Below, piece after piece: positions 55,334-64,000 of a stretch of 64,000 bases of DNA. The stretch comes from Acestrorhynchus altus (taxonomy: Eukaryota > Chordata > Actinopteri > Characiformes > Acestrorhynchidae): the NCBI GenBank assembly GCA_034509495.1, contig CM067514.1, forward strand, positions 9,644,165 through 9,708,164, read 5' to 3'. The notes beneath the pieces are model-generated. The model was not told where the DNA came from. It was given only the letters and a program-made list of their open reading frames with translations, and did no database searches. The position numbers were made by a program, and so were the translations under genes. How positions within the stretch are numbered: the stretch's first letter is position 1; each line of letters opens with the position of its first letter.

Positions 55334-58300
55334 ATGAAACACCAGAAAAAAGGCCCCGCAACGTCGCCCGGTACGGCGCAACCGGGGCCCCACCCTGGAA
55401 CCAGGCCTGGGGTCGGGGCTCGGGAGCGAGCGCCTGGTGGCCGGGTCTTTGCCCATGGGGCCCGGCCGGGCCCAGCCCGAAGAGGCAACGTGGGCCATTC
55501 CTCCTGTGGGCCCACCACTCACAGAGGAAACCATTGGGGTCGGGTGCTTTGTGGATTGGGTGGCGGTCGAGGGCGGGGTCCTCGGCGGCCCGATCCCTGG
55601 ACACAGCGGCTAGCTGTTGGGACGTGGAACGTCACCTCGCTGGGGGGGAAGGAGAATGAGCTTGTGCGGGAGGTCGAGAGGTACTGGCTAGAGATAGTCG
55701 GGCTCACTTCCACGCACAGCTTGGGCTCTGGAACCCAACTCCTCGAGAAGGGTTGGACCCTCCACTACTCTGGAGTTGCCCAGGGGGAGAGACGCCGGGC
55801 TGGTGTGGGCTTGCTTATAGCTCCCCATCTCAGCCGTCTCGTGTTGGAGTTTACCCCAGTGAACGAGAGGGTCGCCTCTCTGTGCCTTCGGGTAGGAGTG
55901 AGGACTCTGACTGTAGTTTGTGCCTACGGGCCGAACGGCAGTGTGGAGTACCAGACCTTCTTGGGGTCCTTGGGGGGGGTACTGGAAAGTGCCCCAACTG
56001 GGGACGCCGTTGTTCTGCTGGGGGACTTCAACGCCCATGTGGGCGACGACAGTGACACCTGGAGAGGGGTGATTGGGAGGAACGGCCTCCCCGATCAGAA
56101 CCCGAGCGGAGTTCTGTTGTTGGACTTCTGCACCAGTTACAGATTGTCCATAACGAACACCATGTTCGAGCATAGGGGCGTCCATAAGTGCACATGGCAC
56201 CAGGATGCCCTAGGCCGGAGATCAATGATAGACTTTGTTATTGTCTCATCTGAGCTCCGGCCCTATGTCTTGGACACTCGGGTGAAGAGAGGGGCAGAGT
56301 TGTCAACCGATCACTACCTGGTGGTGAGTTGGATCCACTGGCGGAGGGGCAGGCAGGAGAGACCTGGCAGGCCGAAACGTATCCTGCGGGTCTGCTGGGA
56401 ACGTCTGGCTGAGCCCCCTGTCAGGGAAACTTTCAACTCCCACCTCCGGGAGAGCTTCTCACAGCTACCTGGGGAGGCGGGGGACATTGAGTCTGAGTGG
56501 ACCAGGTTCTCAACCTCCATTGTTGACGCAGCCGTCCGGAGCTGCGGGCGCAAGGTCACTGGTGCCTGCCGTGGCGGCAATCCCCGAACCCGGTGGTGGA
56601 CACCGGAAGTAAGGGATGCCGTCAAGCTGAAGAAGATGACCTATCGGGCCATGTTGGCCTCTGGGTCTTCCGACGCAGCCGACAGGTACCGAGAGGCTAA
56701 GCGTGCTGCTGCTAGGGCGGTCAAGGAGGCAAAAACCAGGAGCTGGGAGGAGTTCGGGGAGGCCCTGGAGAAGGACTATCGGTCGGCCCCGAAGCGATTC
56801 TGGCAAACCGTCCGGCGCCTCAGGAGGGGGAAGCAGTACCCTGCCGACACTGTTTACAGTGCGGGCGGGGAGCTTCTGACCTCGTCCGGGGATATCATTG
56901 GGCGGTGGAAGGAATACTTTGAGGACCTCCTTAACCCCACCATCACGTCTTCTAATGTAGAAGGTGAGGCTGAGGACTCTGAGGAGGACTCGCCCATCAC
57001 CCGGGCGGAAGTCACTGAGGTGGTCTGTAAGCTCCTCAGTGGTGGGGCTCCGGGGGTGGATGAGATCCGCCCAGAGTATCTCAAGTCTCTAGATGCTGTT
57101 GGGCTGTCCTGGCTGACGCGCCTCTGCAGCATCACGTGGCGGACGGGGACAGTGCCCCTGGAGTGGCAAACCGGGGTGGTGGTTCCCCTGTTTAAAAAGG
57201 GGGACCAGAGAGTGTGTTCCAATTATAGGGGGATCACTCTTCTCAGCCTCCCCGGGAAAGTCTATGCCAGGGTACTGGAGAGACGAATTCGGCCGTTAGT
57301 CGAACCTCGGATTCAGGAGGAACAATGCGGTTTTCGTCCTGGCCGCGGAACACTGGACCAGCTCTATACCCTCCGGAGGGTGCTCGAGGGTTCATGGGAG
57401 TTTGCCCAACCAGTCCACATGTGTTTTGTGGATTTGGAGAAGGCATTCGACCGTGTCCCTCGGGGTACTCTGTGGGGGGTGCTCCGGGAATATGGGGTCC
57501 GGGGCCCTCTGTTAAGGGCAGTCAGGTCCTTGTATGACCGGAGCAGGAGCCTGGTGCGCATTGCCGGCAGTAAATCGGGCCTGTTCCCGGTGCATGTTGG
57601 ACTCCGGCAGGGCTGCCCTTTGTCACCGGTTCTGTTCATAACCTTTATGGACAGAATTTCTAGGCGCAGCCAGGGGCCGGAGGGGGTCCAGTTTGGAAAC
57701 CACAGGATATCATCTCTGCTTTTTGCAGATGATGTTGTCCTGATGGCTTCTTCAGGCCAGGACCTTCAGCAGGCATTGGAGTGGTTCGTAGCTGAGTGTG
57801 AAGCGGCTGGGATGCGAATCAGCACCTCCAAATCTGAGGCCATGGTTCTCGACCGGAAAAGGGTGGCTTGCCCTCTCCAGATCGGTGGAGTTGTCCTGCC
57901 CCAAGTGGAGGAGTTCAAGTATCTCGGGGTCTTGTTCACGAGTGGGGGTGAGAAGGAGCGTGAGATTGACAGACGGATCGGTGCTGCCGCCGCAGTCATG
58001 CGGTCGGTGTACCGGTCCGTTGTGGTGAAGAAGGAGCTGAGCCGAAAGGCGAAGCTCTCCATTTACTGGTCAGTCTACGTTCCCACCCTCACCTATGGCC
58101 ATGAACTGTGGGTAATGACCGAAAGGACAAGATCGCGGATACAAGCGGCCGAAATGAGTTTCCTCCGCAGGGTGGACGGGCGCTCCCTTAGAGATAGGGT
58201 GAGATCCTCGGCTACCCGGGAGGAACTCGGAGTAGAGCCACTGCTCCTCTACATCGAGAGGAACCAGTTGAGGTGGCTCGGGCATCTGTTTCGGATGCCC

Positions 58301-58510
58301 CCTGGGCGTCTCCCTGGGGGGGTGTTCCAGGCACGTCCTACCGGGAGGAGACCGCGGGGTAGACCCAGGACACGCTGGAGGGACTATGTCTCTCGGCTGG
58401 CCTGGGAACGCCTCGGGGTCCCTCCTGGGGAGCTGGCTCAGGTGTCGGGGGAGAGGGAAGTCTGGGCTTCCCTGCTTAGACTGCTGCCCCCGCGACCCGG
58501 CCCCGGATAA
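55334..58510 (+). CDS. LINE endonuclease/reverse transcriptase polyprotein, 1058 aa
   Basis: The N-terminal 95 residues are Gly/Pro/Arg-rich. An APE-type endonuclease follows: GTWNVTSL near residue 96, GDFNAHVGD near 230, IDFVIVSS near 300 and STDHYLVV near 325. A basic linker leads to the reverse transcriptase: FKKGDQRVCSNYRGITLLS near 615, FRPGRGTLDQLYTLRR near 665, FVDLEKAFDRVPRG near 698, LRQGCPLSPVLF near 757, and the catalytic FADD near 796. The C-terminal arm holds LRWLGHLFRMP near 979 and an Arg-rich GRRPRGRPRTRWRDYV. It would nick the target and copy its own RNA there (target-primed reverse transcription). I see no separate ORF1 and no RNase H or Cys-His knuckle. The ATG at 55334 is the first in frame, but an overlapping open frame at 55177 means the true start is unsure. 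Clade (I/Nimb-like or other) is unresolved. Confidence 0.88.
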   Translation: MKHQKKGPATSPGTAQPGPHPGTRPGVGARERAPGGRVFAHGARPGPARRGNVGHSSCGPTTHRGNHWGRVLCGLGGGRGRGPRRPDPWTQRLAVGTWNVTSLGGKENELVREVERYWLEIVGLTSTHSLGSGTQLLEKGWTLHYSGVAQGERRRAGVGLLIAPHLSRLVLEFTPVNERVASLCLRVGVRTLTVVCAYGPNGSVEYQTFLGSLGGVLESAPTGDAVVLLGDFNAHVGDDSDTWRGVIGRNGLPDQNPSGVLLLDFCTSYRLSITNTMFEHRGVHKCTWHQDALGRRSMIDFVIVSSELRPYVLDTRVKRGAELSTDHYLVVSWIHWRRGRQERPGRPKRILRVCWERLAEPPVRETFNSHLRESFSQLPGEAGDIESEWTRFSTSIVDAAVRSCGRKVTGACRGGNPRTRWWTPEVRDAVKLKKMTYRAMLASGSSDAADRYREAKRAAARAVKEAKTRSWEEFGEALEKDYRSAPKRFWQTVRRLRRGKQYPADTVYSAGGELLTSSGDIIGRWKEYFEDLLNPTITSSNVEGEAEDSEEDSPITRAEVTEVVCKLLSGGAPGVDEIRPEYLKSLDAVGLSWLTRLCSITWRTGTVPLEWQTGVVVPLFKKGDQRVCSNYRGITLLSLPGKVYARVLERRIRPLVEPRIQEEQCGFRPGRGTLDQLYTLRRVLEGSWEFAQPVHMCFVDLEKAFDRVPRGTLWGVLREYGVRGPLLRAVRSLYDRSRSLVRIAGSKSGLFPVHVGLRQGCPLSPVLFITFMDRISRRSQGPEGVQFGNHRISSLLFADDVVLMASSGQDLQQALEWFVAECEAAGMRISTSKSEAMVLDRKRVACPLQIGGVVLPQVEEFKYLGVLFTSGGEKEREIDRRIGAAAAVMRSVYRSVVVKKELSRKAKLSIYWSVYVPTLTYGHELWVMTERTRSRIQAAEMSFLRRVDGRSLRDRVRSSATREELGVEPLLLYIERNQLRWLGHLFRMPPGRLPGGVFQARPTGRRPRGRPRTRWRDYVSRLAWERLGVPPGELAQVSGEREVWASLLRLLPPRPGPG

Positions 58511-58523
58511 AGCGGAAGAAGAT

Positions 58524-58544
58524 GGATGGATGGATGGATGGATG
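58524..58544. repeat. (GGAT)n tail of the LINE
   Basis: About five GGAT units after the ORF stop and a 13-bp UTR. A tandem-repeat tail instead of poly(A) is a hallmark of several non-LTR clades. Confidence 0.9.
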
Positions 58545-58807
58545 CTTTATTTTTGTTTTTCTCATGAAAACAAACAAAAATTTGAAAAGTTTTCTCATGT
58601 AAATGTTTTCAAAATGAAATTATGAACAAATATTCTCCCAAACTTACTATAGTAATGGCATTATATTCATGTACCAGCTAAACAGAACTAATCATTTCAT
58701 AATGAAATGAACAATGTCTACAATACACACAGAAAACTACATTTATCACAATACAATCACGATACAATAACATATGATCATATTACCCACCCCTACCTGA
58801 TGGTTTA

Positions 58808-59110
58808 TCTGGTCTACAAGCATGATCAAGCTTAATGATGCTGGTTGACCAGAATGACCAAGCTGGACAACATCAACATGCTGACTGACCAGCATGATCA
58901 CGTTGGTTGACCAATATGACCAACCATTCTATTCAACCAGCATGACCAGCCTGATCACATTGACCAACTTTCTCATGGTGGTTAACCAGGTCTATCAGTT
59001 TGACCAGCATGACAATTAACTGGGTCATGTTGGCCACGATGACAGACCAACTAGTCTATCAAAATCAAATCAAACACTATGATGCTCCAGAGCTGGTTGA
59101 CCAGTTGACA
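58808..59110. repeat. Irregular array of 'gaccagcatgacca' words
   Basis: Variants such as gaccagaatgaccaagctgg, ctgaccagcatgatcacgtt, caaccagcatgaccagcctg and gaccagcatgacaat recur more than eight times. Spacing is uneven, so this is an old minisatellite or a motif-rich repeat. Confidence 0.65.
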
Positions 59111-59200
59111 ATCAAAGACAACCTGGAAACTGGCTACCAGTAAAGGATGTTCCTGTGCTGGACACAATTACATTACATTACAATTACAAACAGCTAAAAC

Positions 59201-59394
59201 AGGGGTGTCAAACCATGTCAGAAATGGGCCAGTGAGGCTGCAGGTCTGCATTCTAAACAACCAGCAGCAACAGCTGATTCCACTCACTTAATCAACTAGC
59301 CAATCTTCAAACAACTGATCACATGAGCTTCTGTTTGGTTGGAATGAAAACCTGCAGCCACATTGGCCTGTTTCTGACCCGGTTTGACACCCCT
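59201..59394. mobile_element. Hairpin MITE, M2 type
   Basis: Left arm aggggtgtcaaaccatgtca gaaatgggcca (59201-59245) and right arm ggcctgtttctgacccggtt tgacacccct (59350-59394) are reverse complements over about 45 bp with a few mismatches. Its centre resembles the 54-kb copy. Confidence 0.8.
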
Positions 59395-59469
59395 GAGCTA
59401 AACCATCAAGAACTGGTCAAGAACTTTCCAAGAACTTTCCATCGTGAGCAGTTTCAGAAGGGTAGTGCA

Positions 59470-59684
59470 AAACTGCTCCTTCTGCTGGTGCCAGCAGTGC
59501 ACATGCACTGGCCCTGTGCTCCACTGGGCTTGAGCTAAGCTCTGCCCCTCACCTGCGGCCCACCTAATTAACGCACCTGCGACTCATGCAAGGACTGACT
59601 GGGACTCTTTTTAAGTGCCTCAGTACCTATGTGTCTTATCTGAGTGTTGGTTGAGGTTGGGCTGCTTGTTTTGCAGTTTGACCT

Positions 59685-59747
<63 letters not shown>

Positions 59748-60010
59748 GTATATGTGTGTATAATATATATTTATATATGTATATTTGTGTGTATATATAT
59801 ATTTTATATATGTATATGTGAGTATAAATATATATATGTATATTTGTGTATATATATATTTATATATGTATATGTCTGTATATATATATATATATATATA
59901 TATGTTTTCACTACTGTTGCTTGCTTGTTTCTTGACCCCTGCCTGTCCTGATGATGAAAATTGAAAGCCCCTCAAAAAAAGCATGCCTCAGCCCCTCCGT
60001 AACGCTCTGT
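59470..60010 (+). other. Possible LTR-like or other repeat around a TA tract
   Basis: The first part has agctctgcccctcacctgcg and tggactctttttaagtgcct-like words. After the TA-rich block comes gcctgtcctgatgatgaaaa and gcctcagcccctccgtaacg. This looks like one repeat split by the microsatellite, but I cannot define its ends. Confidence 0.25.
59688..59901. repeat. Compound (TA)n/(TATATG)n microsatellite
   Basis: About 210 bp of TA runs broken by tgtgtgta and tttatatatgtata units. Tyr/Ile-rich frames through it are artefacts. Confidence 0.95.
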
Positions 60011-60295
60011 ATTACTGCTACTGTTGCACACACACACACATCCTCGGTTTAGTTCTGTTTAAAGTTAAATCGATGCTTAGTCGAGTGTGCATCCACTTTT
60101 CAGTGTTTGTCGCAGGGGAACACATGAAAACTAAAACATGGCTGTTGCAGTTTAATGATTGAGTGGTATGATAAACTACGGTGACATTTTGACACAGTTT
60201 TCCTGGCTGTTGCCTTAACTGAAAGAAAGCGTGGGTTGTTGTGAAAAGGGGCCAAATAGAGCTTCAGGGAATTAAAAAAAAAAACCCTCACTAAG

Positions 60296-61210
60296 CACTT
60301 TATTGGAAAGACTTGTACACCTCTGCATTAGTACGATTTTCTAGACAGCCAATCGTGTGGCAGCAGCGAAATGCATAAAATCATGCTGATGAGATCCAGC
60401 AGCCTCAGGAACTATTTACACCAACAAGAAAATGTGATGGCAGTGAGTTTCAGCAAGACACGATTGCTGGTGTCACAAGGTCCGTTTGTGAGTATAGCTA
60501 GAACTGTTGATTTGAGATTTTCACCAACCCTGCTCCTGCAGGACTACCATACTTTAGTTTCAGCCCTAATCCAAACCACCTCATCCAACTAATTACAGGC
60601 TTCAGGACTTTTTAATTGGCTAAATAGGGTGTTGGATTTGGGTTGGGGTTGAATCCTGGAGGTCAGTAGATCTCCAGGGGCAGGGTTGGTGACCCCTCGT
60701 CTAGAGTAACTCAGTATGATGTAACACATCCTCTATGAGGAGCACAGTTTCACCAAACCTGGACACTTACTGTAGGAACATAGTCTGGTTTGATTCTTTA
60801 TTTCAGTGAGGAAAACTGAAAAAAGAGATAATAGAGCCAGAATTTTGGTAGCAACAGCTTAAATCCACAAACCCAACCTGCCTTGTTTGAAGAATCCAGG
60901 CTGGTGGGGGTGGTGTGATGGTGTGAGGAAGGTTGGGACACTTGGGTTGTTAGTGCCAATCAATCATCACTTGAATGCCACATACTGTTTAAATGTTGTT
61001 GCTTATCTTGTGGATCCATGCATCCATCCATCCATCCATGCATTCATGCATTCATGCTTCCTGCATCAGTGCGTCCATGCGCAAAACTTTTTTTCCCTCA
61101 TGGCCACAGCTGACACATCTTCTAATGGCCAGTTCCAGCACGAAGATGCACAGTGTAACAGAAAAAAAAACTCATCTCAAAATCTGAATTCAGTAGAACC
61201 TATTTGGTAG
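60296..61210 (+). pseudogene. Tc1-like element remnant, fifth family, with a nested MITE
   Basis: The start cactttattggaaagacttg tacacctctg resembles a terminal repeat, followed by agccaatcgtgtggcagcag. The later part has ggtggtgtgatggtgtgagg (near 60908), decoding to the GGVMVW transposase word. Then come tcttctaatggccagttcca and gcacgaagatgcacagtgta (near 61116), matching the QDNAP catalytic region. A MITE sits at 60522-60691. No reading frame survives. Confidence 0.6.
60522..60691. mobile_element. Hairpin MITE nested in a Tc1-like remnant
   Basis: The left arm caccaaccctgctcctgcag gactac (60522-60547) and the right arm gtagatctccaggggcaggg ttggtg (60666-60691) are reverse complements with about 4 mismatches. 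The centre includes ccctaatccaaaccacctca and ccaactaattacagg. Confidence 0.8.
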
Positions 61211-61324
61211 CTTTGGGGTCTGGAATAATGGGAGATGCGATTCTTTCTTGGAAATGAAGCAATTTTCTGGTAAACCTTTTTGACCATATGCTTTGATACA
61301 CCAGCAAATTCAGCGACTTCTTTC

Positions 61325-61510
61325 ACCCTATGGCCTTTGGCACGCCCAAATGCAATTACTCCTTTTTACCAATCATTAGCATCTATATAGCTTTGCAACA
61401 TCAGACATCACTGCTCTGTACCACCTCTTCTCAATCTATGAATCCAGTTGCACACTCTGCAGGTATTTATGGTCCGATCATCCTCACGCAACATCATCTG
61501 CAAGAGGCTA
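61325..61510. repeat. Dispersed repeat, paired with 28890-29045
   Basis: Shares ccacctcttctcaatctatg exactly and similar words in the same order with the 28.9-kb copy. Confidence 0.6.
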
Positions 61511-62190
61511 TATGTACCTTACTGGTGTAGGAGTTAGGGAATGTAGCTGATCTGTTGAAGCTCCTTGAATGTTTTATGATGGTACACCATCTATTTGTCA
61601 TCAATTTACACTTGTAATCCTTTAGTCCTTCTTCAGTTGACTAGACCCACCACAGAGCCAATCAGGCCTGGATGTTTTTGGGTCCAATAGCAATGAATTC
61701 TTGGACACTGAGAGATACCTACTTAAGAAAAAGCCAAGACAAACACTGGTTGGAGGCAATAAATGCACCATTATCTGTCACTGGCAAAAACATGATAAAA
61801 TTGGACAGTTTTTCCTGTGTGTGTTTGTTGGGGAGGCTTTTTGTTGCTTTGCCTCTAATTGAATTAAATATTCAGCCAGTTTCAGCACAGTGAGTTCACT
61901 TAAGTCCTTTATAGTGAGTGCTAGACTCAAAATGAAGCTGTTCATTGTTCTGTTACAAAAGTAATTCTGTATTCAGCAAAGCTGAAAAAGACAGCTGCAC
62001 TTTTGCATTGCAGTTCTTTCAGGAAGAATAGCTTTGTTCTAGCCTTTCACACACCACCACCAGCCCCATTCCTCCCCCCTTGATAACAGAGCTAAGGGAA
62101 TAATCAGGAAAGACCATAATAATCCACTTCATAACATTCAGTTGGGCATTTCTGTTTCCTGGCTGGCTTTGAATTTGTTAAAAGTACTTG

Positions 62191-62193
<3 letters not shown>

Positions 62194-62252
<59 letters not shown>
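62194..62252. repeat. (TG)n microsatellite, 59 bp
   Basis: Perfect TG run. The antisense Thr-His frame is an artefact. Confidence 0.97.
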
Positions 62253-62254
<2 letters not shown>

Positions 62255-62942
62255 CTGCTGCTGTTCCCATTGAGTGGTTTTGACAAATGACTTCATTACA
62301 TCTCCTGCTGCTTTCGAATGGTGGGATGCGGTACAAATCAGCTTGTTTGTGCTTTTATAAGCCCAAGAAAGGGGGAGATCAGAATGAATGTAAGAGCCAT
62401 ATCAGTTACCAACATCAGACCTCTTTTTTTACATATGTCAGGGAGAAGCATGAAGGGCATTAGGTTTACTTTGCTGAATACCAAGCAGAGACCCCTTATC
62501 AACACCCTTGTGGACAAAGGGGCCTTAATAATAGTGTTTGTGTTCATAGTAATGTGTATATGTGTGTGTTCCCTTTGTTTCTAACCACAGAGCTGCTCAT
62601 GTCTGGATCATTTTGGATGGTGGTTGTAATGCAGCGTGGTCTTGAGAGGAATTCATACATGTGAATAAAGAAGCATTTTAGAAAATGTGTAATAAATATA
62701 AGTGGACCCTCAAGTATTTGCATGATTTTGGCGTTTTCACACCAGCACCTTTTATTCTGGTTAAATCGAAGTCTGGTTCATTTTCAGTTCCTTGACATGG
62801 TTTGTTTGGGCATGTGTGAGGACATCCTCTGGAAGTGGATTTGATTTTAATATTAGATGTATTCTGCACAGTTCAAGCTGGTATATTGGCCAGATAATCA
62901 CCACAGTTATGAACAAATGCCATCTCTGCCCCTGCTTCATGT

Positions 62943-63309
62943 AAGGCTGGGCAATATATAAAATTGGATTATCTATATCAGGATGTAAACAGAGCAGTGG
63001 CGATATTGTCTATATCAAGTTTTTAAATAATGTTTTGTTGCAAAAAAAAACTTTTTTCTGGTCCAACCCCTGCTATCAGCTCCTCCTCTAATCTGCTCGC
63101 CTCTGACCCCCCAGCTCTGCTCTCACATCCATATGGAGGGTGCTATAAAGAAGAAATGATCCATTTTCAATATGTTTAAATTAAAGTACAAAAGATGGAA
63201 GTTTTTTCCCAGAATGGCCTAATTTTTTCACATTGTATTTTTCACATCATATATTTTATATTGTCATTCAGCTAAAATATATCAGGATATGATTTTTTTG
63301 TCCAGCCAT
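62943..63309. mobile_element. MITE with short ggctgg(g/a)caa inverted ends
   Basis: The left end is ggctgggcaatatataaaat and the right end reads, reversed, ggctggacaaaaaaatcata. The interior is AT-rich with words like tctatatcaggatg and tatatcaggatatg. I remember a similar fish repeat with 'ggctgggcaatat' ends. Confidence 0.55.
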
Positions 63310-64000
63310 AATCCATAAAAAAACAGTAGTCTGAAACACCTTCTTCCTGTATTTACTTTCTTGTTCCCGCCACCAATAGGTCTAACCAATAAGCAGAGAA
63401 AACATTGTCACATGGTTTATGGTGCACTTACACTATTCCTTGTGTGAAAATAATCCAAACCACCCAGAAATTTTACAAAATTGGTAACTGAGCAAACAAA
63501 CTACAAGGACAGAAAGGCCCTTACTATATATAAACTATACTATATAAACTGAAACACATCTTCACCATGAACCTAACCATATCTATAGTGCAATATGAAT
63601 GTCTTATTCTTATTGAATGGAGCTCTCATGCATTCATTCATTTTTAAAACCTGTTCTTTGTGTGCACATATTTTGTGCATGGGATTCGCACCACCACAGT
63701 AGCTCATTATGAATCATAATCCTATGTAAAATATAAGTGCAAATGTTCCAAAGATCTAAGAATGGATATATTTAAAGTGCACTGGAGTAAAGGGATATAG
63801 TATTTATCAGAAGTTTGTTTGCATAGTTTGTTAATCTGATTCAAAGGTTAATGGCACTTTTAAAGATGTTTTTTAGAACCATACATCAGTATAACAGAAT
63901 AATCACTACTGAATTGGGGCAGTGAGCACACACACACACACAGATCAGTAGCAAACCACCTCAGGTGCTGAGGTGCTGTTTCTTTATTTCCCATCCCCTC
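63310..64000. other. Stretch with no recognised gene
   Basis: A short (CA)n run (63928-63941) near the end is the only simple feature seen. Confidence 0.4.

Larger units (their letters stand above)
55170..58546 (+). mobile_element. Apparently full-length, intact non-LTR retrotransposon
   Basis: The element comprises a structured GC-rich leader, one long ORF (55334-58510), a 36-bp 3' end (agcggaagaagatgg...) and a (GGAT)n tail at 58522-58543. Its G+C is far above the roughly 36% surroundings. A T-rich word tttattttt flanks both sides (55159-55167 and 58546-58554), a candidate target-site duplication, but low complexity limits its weight. No nonsense or frameshift is seen in the ORF, so insertion is probably recent. 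The flanks look like one older MITE-like sequence split by the insertion. Confidence 0.85.

Noticed and set aside
55190..55713. Several minus-strand frames of 60 to 115 codons across the LINE 5' region
   Set aside because: They are GC-rich antisense shadows of the LINE ORF.
59615..59984. Ile/Tyr-rich frames on both strands
   Set aside because: They are translations of the TA-rich microsatellite.

Overview
The window looks like vertebrate, specifically teleost, nuclear DNA: long introns with GT-AG splice sites, many CA/GT microsatellites, and dense Tc1/mariner, L2-like LINE and hairpin MITE remnants of fish type. The repeat repertoire suggests an otophysan (characin, catfish or cyprinid relative). 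That placement is inference from remembered repeat families, not from a search.

Region 1 to about 16.8 kb is the 3' end of one plus-strand gene of the polypeptide N-acetylgalactosaminyltransferase family (GALNT8/9/18-like branch). Three in-phase exons (2246-2341, 9775-9939, 15766-15912) encode the C-terminal ricin-type lectin domain and the stop. A 3' UTR with candidate poly(A) signals at 16631 and 16755 follows. The catalytic exons lie upstream of the window.

From 16.8 kb to the end the window is largely a gene-poor repeat landscape. One coding-looking exon (21961-22099, plus strand, unrecognised) and one very small ATG ORF with a possible donor (48397-48513) are the only other candidate host coding segments. 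Non-coding points of interest are a module present three times (29.56, 32.0 and 32.4 kb), a perfect 16-bp stem-loop (21188-21224) and a CpG-dense segment (46745-47110).

Mobile DNA dominates. I see several Tc1/mariner families, all with broken transposases: two copies of one type at 4.7 and 29.8 kb, two of another at 51.6 and 52.9 kb, and others at 18.9, 37.3, 42.9, 43.8 and 60.3 kb. One MITE family (called M1 here) occurs about nine times. Hairpin MITEs lie at 16.0, 25.0, 54.1, 59.2, 60.5 and 62.9 kb. L2-like LINE pieces lie at 39.2 and 44.2 kb, the latter nested in a DNA transposon. Other LINE 3' ends lie at 1.3, 49.0 and 53.7 kb. The standout is a GC-rich, apparently full-length non-LTR retrotransposon at 55.17-58.55 kb with one uninterrupted 1058-codon endonuclease/reverse transcriptase ORF, a structured 5' leader and a (GGAT)n tail. 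It looks recent.
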